Assembly: GCF_900101905.1 (NCBI RefSeq)
Contig: NZ_FNAJ01000011.1
Span: forward strand, 124,001 to 188,000
Source: Myxococcus virescens
GTDB taxonomy: Bacteria; Myxococcota; Myxococcia; Myxococcales; Myxococcaceae
DNA length: 64,000 nucleotides
Reading direction: 5' to 3'
Below the pieces are notes generated by a model. It had not been told where the DNA came from. It saw only the letters and a program-made list of their open reading frames with translations, and made no database searches. How positions within the stretch are numbered: position 1 is the first letter of the stretch; each line of letters opens with the position of its first letter. The position numbers were made by a program, and so were the translations under genes. Positions 34,898-43,831 of this stretch are shown in pieces.

Positions 34898-35676
34898 TGC
34901 GTTTGAGTGGTGCGGACAAGATGAGCCCGTCCGAGCGGGTGCAGTTGTTGGAGTCGCGGTTGGGGTTGAGCTTCTCCCGGATGGAGACGGCGCTGGAGGC
35001 CCTGACGCACAAGACGTACGTCAACGAGACGCGGGACAAGGAGCTGAAGGACAACCAGCGCCTGGAGTTCCTGGGTGACTCGGTGGTCAACCTGGCCGTC
35101 AGCCACCGGTTGATGGCGCGCTGCCCGGGACTCCCCGAAGGCGACCTGACGAAGATGCGCGCCCGCGTCGTCAACGAGGACGGTCTGGCCCGCGTGGCCC
35201 GGACCATCCCGCTGGGCGACCTGCTGCTGTTGGGGCGGGGCGAGCTCATGTCCGGCGGCCGGGAGAAGAACTCCGTCCTGGCGGACGCGCTGGAGGCCGT
35301 CTTCGCCGCGGTGTTCCTCACCAGCGGCCTGGACGCCGCGGTGGCGCTGGTGGACCGGTATTTCGCGGACCTGCTGGACGAGGTCTCCAGCGGCCAGGGG
35401 CGGCTCGACTACAAGACGCTGCTCCAGGAGATGGCCCACGAGCGGCTCAAGCTCCAGCCTCGCTACCGCGTCGTCTCGGAGTCCGGTCCGGAACACTCCA
35501 AGGTGTTCGAGGTGGAGCTGATGCTGGGGGAGACGGCCTTCGCCCGGGCCACCGGCCGGAGCAAGAAGGAGGCGGAGCAGTCCGCCGCGCAGGCGACGCT
35601 GGAGAAGCTGCGGGAAGACGCCGCGTGTCCCACCTCTCCCCCGCCCGGAACGCCACGACACGACACCCCGGCGTGA
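34897..35676 (+). CDS. rnc: Ribonuclease III
   Basis: RNase III cleaves double-stranded RNA in rRNA maturation and mRNA control. The 259 residues show the signature QRLEFLGDSVVNLAVS, the second acidic site SVLADALEAVFAAVFL, and a C-terminal double-stranded-RNA-binding domain (DYKTLLQEMAHERLKLQP to GRSKKEAEQSAAQATLEKL). ATG 34897 overlaps the upstream stop; a longer GTG start at 34894 is also possible. Rnc followed at some distance by era is the common bacterial order; here two cyclophilin genes lie between. Confidence 0.97.
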   Translation: MRLSGADKMSPSERVQLLESRLGLSFSRMETALEALTHKTYVNETRDKELKDNQRLEFLGDSVVNLAVSHRLMARCPGLPEGDLTKMRARVVNEDGLARVARTIPLGDLLLLGRGELMSGGREKNSVLADALEAVFAAVFLTSGLDAAVALVDRYFADLLDEVSSGQGRLDYKTLLQEMAHERLKLQPRYRVVSESGPEHSKVFEVELMLGETAFARATGRSKKEAEQSAAQATLEKLREDAACPTSPPPGTPRHDTPA

Positions 35677-35723
35677 AACCCCTTGGATGGGGCAGGGGGC
35701 GGCGCGTAAGGTGCCGCGCCGAC

Positions 35724-36431
35724 ATGCCCCCCGCCTCCCTCCGAAAGACGCTCGCGCTGGTGACCTGCCTGCTGGCGGGCTCCGTCCTCGCCGCTGACTC
35801 CGGCAAGTGGACCCGGAAGGCCGCGGCCGGCAAGGACCTCTACGCCACGCTCCAGACGAGCGAGGGCACCATCGTCGTCCGGCTCTTCGCCAAGGACGCG
35901 CCCAAGACGGTGGCCAACTTCGTGGGCCTGGCCGCCGGTGAGAAGGCATGGCGGGACCCGAAGACGGAGAAGATGTCGAAGAAGCCGCTGTATGACGGCA
36001 CGGTGTTCCACCGCGTGATTCCGGGCTTCATGATTCAGGGCGGTGACCCCACGGGCACGGGCTTCGGCGATCCGGGCTACCGCTTCGCGGACGAGTTCCA
36101 GAGCGGCCGCACGTTCGACAAGGTGGGCCTGCTGGCCATGGCCAACGCGGGGCCGAACACCAACGGCAGCCAGTTCTTCATCACCACCTCCACGCCCGGG
36201 CACCTCGCCGGCAAGCACACCATCTTCGGTGAGGTGCTCAGCGGCTATGACGTGGTGGAGAAGATCAGCAACCTGCCTCGGGACAACCGGGACCGCCCGC
36301 GCACCGCGGTGGTGCTCACCCGCGTGGTGCTGGGCGACAAGGCTCCCGCGGGCGTGACGGCCCCCGCGGCGAGCAAGGGAGCGGCGCCCCAGAAGGACGC
36401 GGGCGCGAAGACGGTTTCACCAAGGCCGTGA
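35724..36431 (+). CDS. Exported cyclophilin-type peptidyl-prolyl isomerase
   Basis: A 235-residue cyclophilin catalysing proline cis-trans isomerisation. It begins with a signal peptide (residues 1-~24, ALVTCLLAGSVLAADS), so it works in the periplasm, probably in folding of exported proteins. Core motifs: FHRVIPGFMIQGGDPTGTG and GSQFFITTSTPGHLAGKHTI. The C-terminal ~30 residues are an alanine/proline/lysine-rich tail. ATG 35724 is chosen because it yields the signal peptide. The next gene is a cytoplasmic paralogue. Confidence 0.93.
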   Translation: MPPASLRKTLALVTCLLAGSVLAADSGKWTRKAAAGKDLYATLQTSEGTIVVRLFAKDAPKTVANFVGLAAGEKAWRDPKTEKMSKKPLYDGTVFHRVIPGFMIQGGDPTGTGFGDPGYRFADEFQSGRTFDKVGLLAMANAGPNTNGSQFFITTSTPGHLAGKHTIFGEVLSGYDVVEKISNLPRDNRDRPRTAVVLTRVVLGDKAPAGVTAPAASKGAAPQKDAGAKTVSPRP

Positions 36432-36479
36432 CACATGACCGGGTTCGTCCTCGGACGAGCCCCCACACGGGAGGGTAGC

Positions 36480-37031
36480 ATGGGAATGTTGGACGAGGCC
36501 CGCGCGGGCAATGACCTTTACGCCACCTTCGACACCACGCAGGGGCAGATCGTGGTGAAGTTGTTCGCGAAGGATGCGCCGAAGACGGTGAGCAGCTTCG
36601 TGGGCCTGGCGACGGGCGAGCTGCCCTTCCAGGACCCGAAGACGGGTGAGAAGACGCAGCGCCCGTACTACGACGGCATCATCTTCCACCGCGTGATTCC
36701 GGGCTTCATGATTCAGGGCGGTGACCCCACGGGCACCGGCCGCGGCGGCCCGGGCTTCAACGTGGACGACGAGTACCAGAGCGGCCGGACCTTCGACAAA
36801 GTGGGTCTGCTGGCCACGGCGAACATCGGCCGTCCCAACACCAACGGCAGCCAGTTCTTCATCACCACGTCCAAGCCGACCTACCTCAACAACAAGCACA
36901 CCATCTTCGGTGAGGTGCTCAGCGGCTACGACGTGGTGGAGAAGATCGCCGGCGTGCCGCGCGACGGGGATGACCGCCCCCGCCAGCCCGTGGTCATCAA
37001 CAAGCTGACCATTTCGACGACCCAGCCGTAG
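36480..37031 (+). CDS. Cytoplasmic cyclophilin-type peptidyl-prolyl isomerase
   Basis: A 183-residue cyclophilin with the same core as the preceding protein (FHRVIPGFMIQGGDPTGTGR, GSQFFITTSKPTYLNNKHTI) but no signal peptide. ATG 36480 is preferred over 36435 because GGGAGG lies just upstream and it starts at the family N-terminus. Close similarity of the pair indicates a tandem duplication followed by different targeting. Confidence 0.92.
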   Translation: MGMLDEARAGNDLYATFDTTQGQIVVKLFAKDAPKTVSSFVGLATGELPFQDPKTGEKTQRPYYDGIIFHRVIPGFMIQGGDPTGTGRGGPGFNVDDEYQSGRTFDKVGLLATANIGRPNTNGSQFFITTSKPTYLNNKHTIFGEVLSGYDVVEKIAGVPRDGDDRPRQPVVINKLTISTTQP

Positions 37032-37152
37032 CCTGTCCGCTCGCCGCCCGTCCTGGCCTGGCCGGGCGGGCGGTGGGTTGTGATAGGCGCTGTCCAGACG
37101 TTCCCTTTTCGGGCCTCCGCGGTACGCGGCGTCCCAGATCACCTCCGAAGCA

Positions 37153-38097
37153 ATGGCCCCCCCCAAGACACACCGCAGCGGCTTCGCCGCCCTCATCGGG
37201 CGCCCCAACGTGGGCAAGAGCACGCTGCTCAATGCACTGACGGGCGAAAAAATCGCCATCGTCTCCCCCAAGCCCCAGACGACGCGCAACCGCATCCTCG
37301 GCGTCGTCACCCGTCCGGAAGGGCAGGTGGCGTTCATCGACACGCCGGGCATCCACCAGGCCAAGGGCGAGCTGAACCGCTACATGGTCGAGGTGGCGCT
37401 CCAGGCGGCGGAGGAGGTGGACCTGGTCCTCTTCCTCATCGAGCCGCCGGCGAGCGAGAAGCCCGAGGTGAGCCCGGGCAACCGCGCCATCCTCGACCGG
37501 CTGCAGAAGATCGGCAAGCCGACCTTCCTGGTCATCAACAAGATCGACAGCGTCCCCAAGGCGCAGCTCCTGCCGCTCATCGACCTGTACCGCCAGGAGT
37601 TCCCCTTCGCGGAGGTGGTCCCCATCTCCGCCCGGGAGAAGGACGGCGTGGAGCGGCTGTTCCACACCGTCCTGGGGCACCTGCCGGAAGGCGAGAACGT
37701 CTTCGACGAGGACATGCTCACCGACCAGCAGGAGCGCGCGCTGGTGGCCGAGTACATCCGCGAGCAGGTGCTGCGGCACTGCCGCCAGGAGATTCCGTAC
37801 TCCACGGCCGTGGTGGTGGACATCTTCGACGAATCCGAGCGCGAGCCCCGGCCGGGCACGCCGCCGAACCAACTGGGCGGGCTCATCCGCATCGCCGCGT
37901 CCATCTTCGTGGAGCGCGACAGCCAGAAGGCCATCATCATCGGCAAGCAGGGGCAGATGCTGAAGACGATTGGCACCGACGCGCGCAAGTCCGTGCAGCG
38001 GTTGCTGGGCGCGCATGTGTACCTGGACCTGCGCGTCCGCGTGGAGCCGCGTTGGAGCGAGCGCCCCGAAGGCCTCAAGAAGCTGGGATACGACTGA
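37153..38097 (+). CDS. era: GTPase Era
   Basis: Era binds 16S rRNA and helps assemble the 30S subunit. The 314 residues carry G1 GRPNVGKSTLLNAL, the switch region SPKPQTTRNRI, G3 DTPG, G4 NKID, and a C-terminal KH domain with VERDSQKAIIIGKQGQMLK. Length is normal. It lies one base before der; both are probably one transcript. Confidence 0.97.
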   Translation: MAPPKTHRSGFAALIGRPNVGKSTLLNALTGEKIAIVSPKPQTTRNRILGVVTRPEGQVAFIDTPGIHQAKGELNRYMVEVALQAAEEVDLVLFLIEPPASEKPEVSPGNRAILDRLQKIGKPTFLVINKIDSVPKAQLLPLIDLYRQEFPFAEVVPISAREKDGVERLFHTVLGHLPEGENVFDEDMLTDQQERALVAEYIREQVLRHCRQEIPYSTAVVVDIFDESEREPRPGTPPNQLGGLIRIAASIFVERDSQKAIIIGKQGQMLKTIGTDARKSVQRLLGAHVYLDLRVRVEPRWSERPEGLKKLGYD

Positions 38098-38098
38098 A

Positions 38099-39478
38099 AT
38101 GAAGCCCCTGGTCGCAATTGTCGGACGCCCCAACGTGGGCAAGAGCACGCTGTTCAATCGGCTCGTGGGCCGGCGCATCGCGCTGGTGCAGGACGAGCCC
38201 GGCGTGACGCGGGATCGCCACTACGCGGACGCGGAGTGGGAAGGCCGCCAGTTCACCTTCATCGACACCGGCGGCTTCGTGCCCGGTGACGAGGACCAGC
38301 TCCTCCAGCAGGTGCGGGAGCAGGCGCAGCTGGCCGTGGACGAGTGTGACGTCATCGTCTTCGTCACCGACGCCCGGGCGGGCCTCACCGCCGCGGACGA
38401 GGCCGTGGCCAACTACCTGCGCAAGAGCGGCAAGCCGGTGGTGCTGGCCGCCAACAAGCTGGACAACACGTCCGGGCAGATGCAGGCGCTGGCCGGTGAG
38501 TTCTACCGCCTGGGCCTGGGCGACGTGCAGGCCCTGTCCGCCGAGCACGGCCTGGGCATGCAGGAGCTGTTCGACTCGGTCGTCGCCAGGCTGCCGCCCA
38601 AGGAAGAGGGCGAGGACGCGGAGGCACCGCCCGACGACGGCATCATCCGCCTGGCCATCATCGGCCGGCCCAACGTGGGCAAGAGCACCCTGGTCAACGC
38701 CATCCTGAAGGAGAAGCGGGTGGTGGCCAGTGACGTGGCGGGGACCACGCGGGATCCGGTGGACTCCGAGCTCACGTACAAGGACCGCAAGCTGCTGCTC
38801 ACCGACACGGCGGGCATCCGGCGCAAGAAGTCCATTGCCCAGCGCGTGGAGCAGTTCTCCGTCGTGGCCGCGCTCAAGGTGATGGAGCGCAGCGACGTGG
38901 CGGTGCTGCTGATGGACGCCACGGAGCCGGCGGTGGACCAGGACGCCAAGCTGGCGGGCCTGGCCGAGGAGCGGGGCCGCGCCCTGGTCATCGTGGTGAA
39001 CAAGTGGGACCTGGTGGGCGCGGACCAGCGCCGACAGGAGACCTACCGCGAGTCACTCAAGCACTCACTCAAGTTCGTGGGCTACGCGCCCATCCTCTTC
39101 ACCTCCGCGCTGACGGGCTCCAAGGTGGAGAAGGTCGTGGACGTGGCGACGGAGCTCGCCGACCAGTTCCGCTTCCGGGCGCCCACCCCGCAGCTCAACC
39201 GGCTGCTGGACCACATGGTGGACAACCACCCGGCGCCCATCGTCCGGGGCAAGCCGCTGCGCATGTACTACATCGCCCAGGTGGCCGCGGCGCCGCCGAC
39301 CTTCACCATCACCGTGAACCATCCGGACGGCGTTCCGGACATGTACAAGCGGTACATCACCAACCAGCTGCGCAAGACGTTCGACCTGCGCGTGCCCATC
39401 CGGCTCATCTTCAAGGGCCGGCCCGGGCAGGCCAAGCGCGAGGCCCGCAAGCGGCCTCAACGCCAGGGGAAGCGCTGA
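38099..39478 (+). CDS. der: GTPase Der (EngA)
   Basis: Der is a tandem-GTPase for 50S subunit assembly. The 459-residue protein shows two G domains, each with GRPNVGKSTL (residues ~9 and ~190), DT(G/A)G and NK.D motifs (NKLD, NKWD), and a C-terminal KH-like domain. ATG 38099 directly follows era's stop, so a longer in-frame ORF start was not used. In E. coli der follows yfgM and bamB; the same genes are here in a different order. Confidence 0.97.
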   Translation: MKPLVAIVGRPNVGKSTLFNRLVGRRIALVQDEPGVTRDRHYADAEWEGRQFTFIDTGGFVPGDEDQLLQQVREQAQLAVDECDVIVFVTDARAGLTAADEAVANYLRKSGKPVVLAANKLDNTSGQMQALAGEFYRLGLGDVQALSAEHGLGMQELFDSVVARLPPKEEGEDAEAPPDDGIIRLAIIGRPNVGKSTLVNAILKEKRVVASDVAGTTRDPVDSELTYKDRKLLLTDTAGIRRKKSIAQRVEQFSVVAALKVMERSDVAVLLMDATEPAVDQDAKLAGLAEERGRALVIVVNKWDLVGADQRRQETYRESLKHSLKFVGYAPILFTSALTGSKVEKVVDVATELADQFRFRAPTPQLNRLLDHMVDNHPAPIVRGKPLRMYYIAQVAAAPPTFTITVNHPDGVPDMYKRYITNQLRKTFDLRVPIRLIFKGRPGQAKREARKRPQRQGKR

Positions 39479-39549
39479 GGCGTCAGTGCGTTGACACTCG
39501 CGGCGCGCGCTCCATACAGTGCGCCGCTCTTTAAAAGAGGTTTCCAGAC

Positions 39550-40353
39550 GTGGCCGGAACCACCAAGACCGAGAAGATTCGCCAGAAAGAGCTCAGCCAG
39601 CCGGACTCCTTCCAGAAGGTGGGCACCGAGGCGAGCGACTGGCTTGCGCAGCGCCAGAAGATCATCGGACTCGCCGCGGGCGTGCTCATCCTGGGCGGCG
39701 TGGGCGTGGCCATCGCCAGCGAAGTGTCCAAGCGCGGCGAGGAGAAGGCCTCCCAGGCGCTGGGACAGGCGCTGACCGTGCTCGACCGGCCCGTGGAGGG
39801 CGTGGAGCCCGCGCAGCCCGGTGACACGGAGCCCCCCTTCAAGTCGGTGAAGGAGCGCGACGAGGCCGTGGTGAAGTCGCTGGGTGAGTTCCGCCAGCAG
39901 CACGGCGGCACCCCGGCCGCGGTGACGGCCGCCCTGGCCGAGGGCAAGGCGCAGTTCCGGTTGGGCAACTACGCCGCGGCGCAGACGGCCTTCGGCGAGT
40001 ACCTCAAGGGCGCGGCCCAGAACGATCCGCTCCGCGCGGAGGCCTTCGAGGGCCAGGGCTACGCGCTCGAGGCGGACGGCAAGTACGAGGACGCCATCAA
40101 GGCCTTCGAGCAGATGGGCGCCGCGGGTGGCCCGTTCCTGGTGGGCATGGGCGACTACCACAAGGCCCGGATGCTCATCCTCCTGGGCAAGAAGGAAGAG
40201 GCGGCCCAGGTGCTGTCGAAGCTGACCACGGCGCAGCCGAACACGGCGGCGGCGCGTCAGGCCGGTGAGCGCCTGGCGGTGCTGGCGTCCGAAGGTGTGA
40301 AGGTTCCTGCCCCGGAGGCTCCGGCGGCTGCACCCGTTCCGGACGCGGGGTAG
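39550..40353 (+). CDS. YfgM-like membrane-anchored TPR protein
   Basis: A 267-residue protein with a cytoplasmic N-terminus, one membrane helix (residues ~37-55, IIGLAAGVLILGGVGVAIAS) and a periplasmic helical region with TPR-like repeats (AQFRLGNYAAAQTAFGEYL, YALEADGKYEDAIKAFEQM). The layout matches YfgM, which bridges the Sec translocon and periplasmic chaperones; the neighbour BamB supports this. It starts at GTG 39550 nine bases after AAGAGG, part of a short hairpin. Confidence 0.8.
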   Translation: MAGTTKTEKIRQKELSQPDSFQKVGTEASDWLAQRQKIIGLAAGVLILGGVGVAIASEVSKRGEEKASQALGQALTVLDRPVEGVEPAQPGDTEPPFKSVKERDEAVVKSLGEFRQQHGGTPAAVTAALAEGKAQFRLGNYAAAQTAFGEYLKGAAQNDPLRAEAFEGQGYALEADGKYEDAIKAFEQMGAAGGPFLVGMGDYHKARMLILLGKKEEAAQVLSKLTTAQPNTAAARQAGERLAVLASEGVKVPAPEAPAAAPVPDAG

Positions 40354-40364
40354 AAACACTCGCC

Positions 40365-41528
40365 ATGACGATGCGGCTCGTGAGCTGGAAGCGTTGGCTG
40401 GGTGGCGCTGTGGCGGCAGGGCTTCTGGGCGGCTGCAGTGGCGTGCAGTACTACGGCAATCCGGAGCTGCCCCGGCCGCCGTCGAACACGCCGCTGGAGT
40501 ACTTCTCCGTCAACTGGTGGGCGGCGCTCGCGCCCCCGCAGACGCTGGAGTACGGGCCGCGTGAGACGGCGACGCCTGCCTATGACGCCGTCAGCCGGAC
40601 GACCGTCGCGCTCACGCGGGACGGGTTCGCCCGCGGCGTGGGTCCCGACGGCCAGGTGAAGTGGAAGTACAAGGCGGGCAGCCGCTTCAACGCCGGGGCC
40701 CGGGTGGTGGACGGCGTGGCCTATGTTCCGGGCGGGGACGGCGTGCTGTACGCGCTGGACGCGGCCTCGGGCGAGGAGAAGTGGAAGTACGTCGCGGGTG
40801 AGGCCCTGGCCACGGTGCCCGTGGTGTCGAACGGCCTGGTGCTCGTGGCCTCGGAGAGCGACACGCTCTTCGCGGTGAAGATCGCGGATGGGCAGTGGGC
40901 CTGGCAGTACCGCCGGGATCCGCCCACCGGCTTCACCGTTCGCGGCGCTTCGCGGCCCCTGGTGCGCGAAGGCGTGGCCTACATCGGCTTCTCTGACGGC
41001 TTCGTGGTGGCGCTCAGCGTCGACGACGGCGGCGTCACCTGGGAGCGCTCGCTGTCCGGCGCCGGCTCCGAGTTCCTGGACGTGGACAGCAGCCCGGTGA
41101 TGGACGCCAGCGGGCAGCTCTACGTCGCTTCGTACAAGAGCGGCATCTTCGCGCTCGAGGCGGAGTCGGGAGACCTGGTGTGGAACACCGCCGTGGCCGG
41201 CATGACGTCGCTGCTGGTCAGCGGCCAGGTGCTCTTCGCCGCGGGTGACGGCCGCGTGGATGCCTACCTGGCGGAGACAGGGCGGCTCCTCTGGTCGCAT
41301 CCCCTGGGGGAACGGGCAGCCTTCGCTCCGGTGTTCGCCCAGGGAATGCTGCTCGTGCCCACGTCCAGTTCGCTGCTGTTCCTGGAGCCCAATACGGGGC
41401 GCTCGCGCGTGTCGTGGAACCCCGGGAGCGGCATCACCGCGCCGCCTTTCGCGGCGGGCAGGCAGCTGTTCGTGCTGTCGAACAACGGCTACCTGTACTC
41501 CCTGAACATGAACGGGATTGACGGGTGA
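40365..41528 (+). CDS. bamB: BamB-like outer-membrane assembly lipoprotein
   Basis: A 387-residue beta-propeller protein with a lipoprotein signal peptide ending in the lipobox LLGGC (cysteine at residue 24). Blades of the PQQ-like type carry W repeats (GQVKWKYKAG, GEEKWKYVAG, GDLVWNTAV). BamB helps the BAM complex insert beta-barrel proteins. The gene follows the YfgM-like gene, as in many proteobacteria, which supports the name. Its stop overlaps the Nudix start (GTGA). Confidence 0.85.
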   Translation: MTMRLVSWKRWLGGAVAAGLLGGCSGVQYYGNPELPRPPSNTPLEYFSVNWWAALAPPQTLEYGPRETATPAYDAVSRTTVALTRDGFARGVGPDGQVKWKYKAGSRFNAGARVVDGVAYVPGGDGVLYALDAASGEEKWKYVAGEALATVPVVSNGLVLVASESDTLFAVKIADGQWAWQYRRDPPTGFTVRGASRPLVREGVAYIGFSDGFVVALSVDDGGVTWERSLSGAGSEFLDVDSSPVMDASGQLYVASYKSGIFALEAESGDLVWNTAVAGMTSLLVSGQVLFAAGDGRVDAYLAETGRLLWSHPLGERAAFAPVFAQGMLLVPTSSSLLFLEPNTGRSRVSWNPGSGITAPPFAAGRQLFVLSNNGYLYSLNMNGIDG

Positions 41529-41953
41529 CGGCTCCGGCTCGCAGGACGGTCCGCGTGGTGGCGGCGCTGATTCCGCGGCCGGAGGATGGACGCCAGTTCC
41601 TGGTGCAGCAGCGGCTCCCCGGTGGGAGCCGCGCCTTGCTGTGGGAGTTCCCCGGCGGCAAGGTGGAGGCCGGGGAGACGGACGAGGCCGCGCTGGCCCG
41701 TGAGTGCCGCGAGGAACTGGACGTGGAGCTCGCCGTGGGGCGGCGGCTCTGGGAGGGCCAGCATTCCTATCCGGACCTGACGGTGGAGTTGGTGTTGTTC
41801 CTGGCCCGGATTGTCTCGGGCGAGCCCCGGCCCCTGGGCGCCCACGCGCTGGCGTTCCACACGCCGGCGCAGATGCAGTCACTGCCGTTCTGCGAGGCGG
41901 ACATCCCGCTCCTGGACGACCTGGTGGCGGGAAGGTTGGGCGCGCTCGATTGA
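41525..41953 (+). CDS. Nudix hydrolase, MutT-like
   Basis: A 142-residue Nudix enzyme with the box GGKVEAGETDEAALARECRE followed by EL, and an upstream QQRLPGGSRALLWEFPGG, the pattern of MutT-type enzymes that remove 8-oxo-dGTP and prevent mutation. GTG 41525 overlaps the BamB-like stop (GTGA), and its own stop overlaps the next ATG, so it is within a coupled operon. MutT is likely, but other Nudix substrates are possible. Confidence 0.87.
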   Translation: MTAPARRTVRVVAALIPRPEDGRQFLVQQRLPGGSRALLWEFPGGKVEAGETDEAALARECREELDVELAVGRRLWEGQHSYPDLTVELVLFLARIVSGEPRPLGAHALAFHTPAQMQSLPFCEADIPLLDDLVAGRLGALD

Positions 41954-42834
41954 TGCTGCAGCGGACGTTCCAGCACATCCCCAGTGTGGGTCCCTGGCGG
42001 GAGAAGGACCTGTGGTCCCGCGGCATTCGCACCTGGGATGACTTTCCGGAAGCCGGCCAGGGGGTGGCGCTCAACCGGAAGTCCGACGACGTGGCCCGGG
42101 CGCGCATCGCCGAGGCGAAGGATGCGCTGGCCCGCCGGGACTTGCGCAAGCTCGCGGAGCTGCTGCCGAGCCGGGAGCACTGGCGGCTGTACCCGGAGTT
42201 TCAGGACGACGCCGTCTATTTCGATATCGAGACGGACGGCCGGGAGGCCCAGGCGCCCACGGTGGTGAGCCTGTTCGATTCGAAGGGCCTTCACGTCTTC
42301 ATCCAGGGCCGGAACATGGACGCGCTGCCGGAGGCCATGGCGGCCCGGCGGCTGTGGGTGACGTTCAACGGCTCGTGCTTCGACGTGCCCGTCTTGCGTG
42401 ACTACTTCGGCCCCGCGCGATTTCCGGTGCCGGATGCGCACATCGACTTGCGGTTCGTGACACGGCGCCTGGGCATGGGCGGCGGCCTGAAGGAAATCGA
42501 AGGGAAGATTGGCGCCGAGCGTCCGCCGCACATGAAGGGCGTGAATGGCTACGACGCGGTGCTGCTGTGGCGCGCGTACCAGCGCCGCGGCGACGTGGAG
42601 GCCCTCCGGTTCCTCGTCGAGTACAACCTGTACGACGCCTTCCAGCTCCGGACGCTGATGGACGTGGCGTACAACCGCGGCGCCGACGACTTGAACCAGG
42701 ATGTTCCCCGGCTGCCAGTCTTCGAGCGTGGCGACGTGCTTTACGACGTGAGCCGCATCATCCTGGAGTTGGGGCCGACCGAGCGCGATCTGCAGACCCT
42801 TGCTCGCGTCCGGGCCATGGAGCAGGGCGGCTGA
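41953..42834 (+). CDS. Ribonuclease H-like 3'-5' exonuclease-fold protein (YprB-like)
   Basis: A 293-residue protein with an N-terminal helical start (FQHIPSVGPWREKDLWSRG) and an RNase H-like DEDD nuclease fold: D-x-E in VYFDIETDG, the FNGSCFDVPVLRDYF segment, HIDLRFV, and a late aspartate in VEYNLYDAFQL. This matches the YprB family, proposed nucleases of unknown role. ATG 41953 overlaps the Nudix stop (TGATG). Last gene of the rightward housekeeping run. Confidence 0.85.
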   Translation: MLQRTFQHIPSVGPWREKDLWSRGIRTWDDFPEAGQGVALNRKSDDVARARIAEAKDALARRDLRKLAELLPSREHWRLYPEFQDDAVYFDIETDGREAQAPTVVSLFDSKGLHVFIQGRNMDALPEAMAARRLWVTFNGSCFDVPVLRDYFGPARFPVPDAHIDLRFVTRRLGMGGGLKEIEGKIGAERPPHMKGVNGYDAVLLWRAYQRRGDVEALRFLVEYNLYDAFQLRTLMDVAYNRGADDLNQDVPRLPVFERGDVLYDVSRIILELGPTERDLQTLARVRAMEQGG

Positions 42835-42958
42835 GCGGGCAGGGTGACTGTGCCCGGTTCACCGTCCTGGCAGCAGCCGTGCGTTCGCGAGTACCGGACG
42901 GTGAACACCTGCGCGTGTGAAGTGTAGCCGTCTGGTGGAATGACCTGGGGAGGCGTTT

Positions 42959-42986
42959 GTAGGTTGAAGGGTCCACCTACGGAGGA
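42959..42986 (+). promoter_or_regulatory. Short hairpin abutting the ribosome site of the DUF3014 gene
   Basis: GTAGGT (42959-42964) pairs with ACCTAC (42975-42980), and the strong ribosome site GGAGGA (42981-42986) follows at once. The hairpin could affect ribosome access. Confidence 0.3.
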
Positions 42987-42990
42987 ATGA

Positions 42991-43803
42991 ATGAACGACC
43001 CGACGAATCCGACGCCGGCCGAGGTTCCCGAATCCGCTCAGAGCTCCAAGGGCAAGACGTTGGCCGTCGTCCTGGGCCTGGTCGGCCTGGCGTTGGTGGC
43101 GTCGTATTTCGGTCTGCGGCGTCAGGAGTCACTGCCCGCGGAGGTGCCCGAGATTCCGATGGAGCCCGCTGGCGAGACGGCCGCGGCGCCCCCGACGATG
43201 CCGGAAACGTCGCTGCCAGAACGGGACGCCGAGGTCCGCAGCCTGGCGAGCCAGCTTTCGCCTGACCCCGAGCTCGCGCGGTGGATGGGCGAAAAAGACC
43301 TGGTTCGTCGCTTCACGGCCGCGGTGAACAACATCGCGGAGGGTTCGAGCCCGCGCACGGTGCTCGGTTTCCTGGCGCCCACGGGGGCGTTCCAGGTGAC
43401 CCAGGTGGACGGCACCACGGTCATCGATCCGGCCAGCTACGCACGCTACGACACCGTGGCTCGCGTGATTGGCTCCATTGACACGCAGTCCGCGGCCAGC
43501 GTGTACCGTGAGCTGAAGCCGCTGATTGACCAGGCCCACGCGGAGATTGCGCCGCCGGGACAGACTTTCAGCAGCGCCTTGAGCGCGGCCATCCAGCATC
43601 TGCTCAAGGTGCCCGTGCAGGAAGGCCCGGTGGAAGTCGTTTCCGAAGGCGCGCTGTATGCCTATGCGGCGCCGGAGTTCGAGGACCTGAGCCCCGCGCA
43701 GAAGCATCTGTTGCGCATGGGGCCCCAGAACATGCAGCTCATCCAGGCCAAGCTGCGGGAGCTGAAGAGCTCGCTGGGGCTGCCGCCGGTCGCGGATCGC
43801 TGA
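42991..43803 (+). CDS. DUF3014-family membrane-anchored protein
   Basis: A 270-residue protein with one N-terminal membrane helix (residues ~24-44), a proline/glutamate-rich linker, and a ~190-residue periplasmic domain with the DUF3014 pattern (LARWMGEKDLVRRFTAAVNN, DPASYARYDTVARVIGSID, YRELKPLIDQAHAEI). The function is unknown. GGAGGA five bases before ATG 42991 fixes the start. It is separated by ~155 bases from the nuclease and so likely has its own promoter. Confidence 0.82.
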   Translation: MNDPTNPTPAEVPESAQSSKGKTLAVVLGLVGLALVASYFGLRRQESLPAEVPEIPMEPAGETAAAPPTMPETSLPERDAEVRSLASQLSPDPELARWMGEKDLVRRFTAAVNNIAEGSSPRTVLGFLAPTGAFQVTQVDGTTVIDPASYARYDTVARVIGSIDTQSAASVYRELKPLIDQAHAEIAPPGQTFSSALSAAIQHLLKVPVQEGPVEVVSEGALYAYAAPEFEDLSPAQKHLLRMGPQNMQLIQAKLRELKSSLGLPPVADR

Positions 43804-43831
43804 TTCAAAGCCAGTCCCGGGTCGCCCAGCC

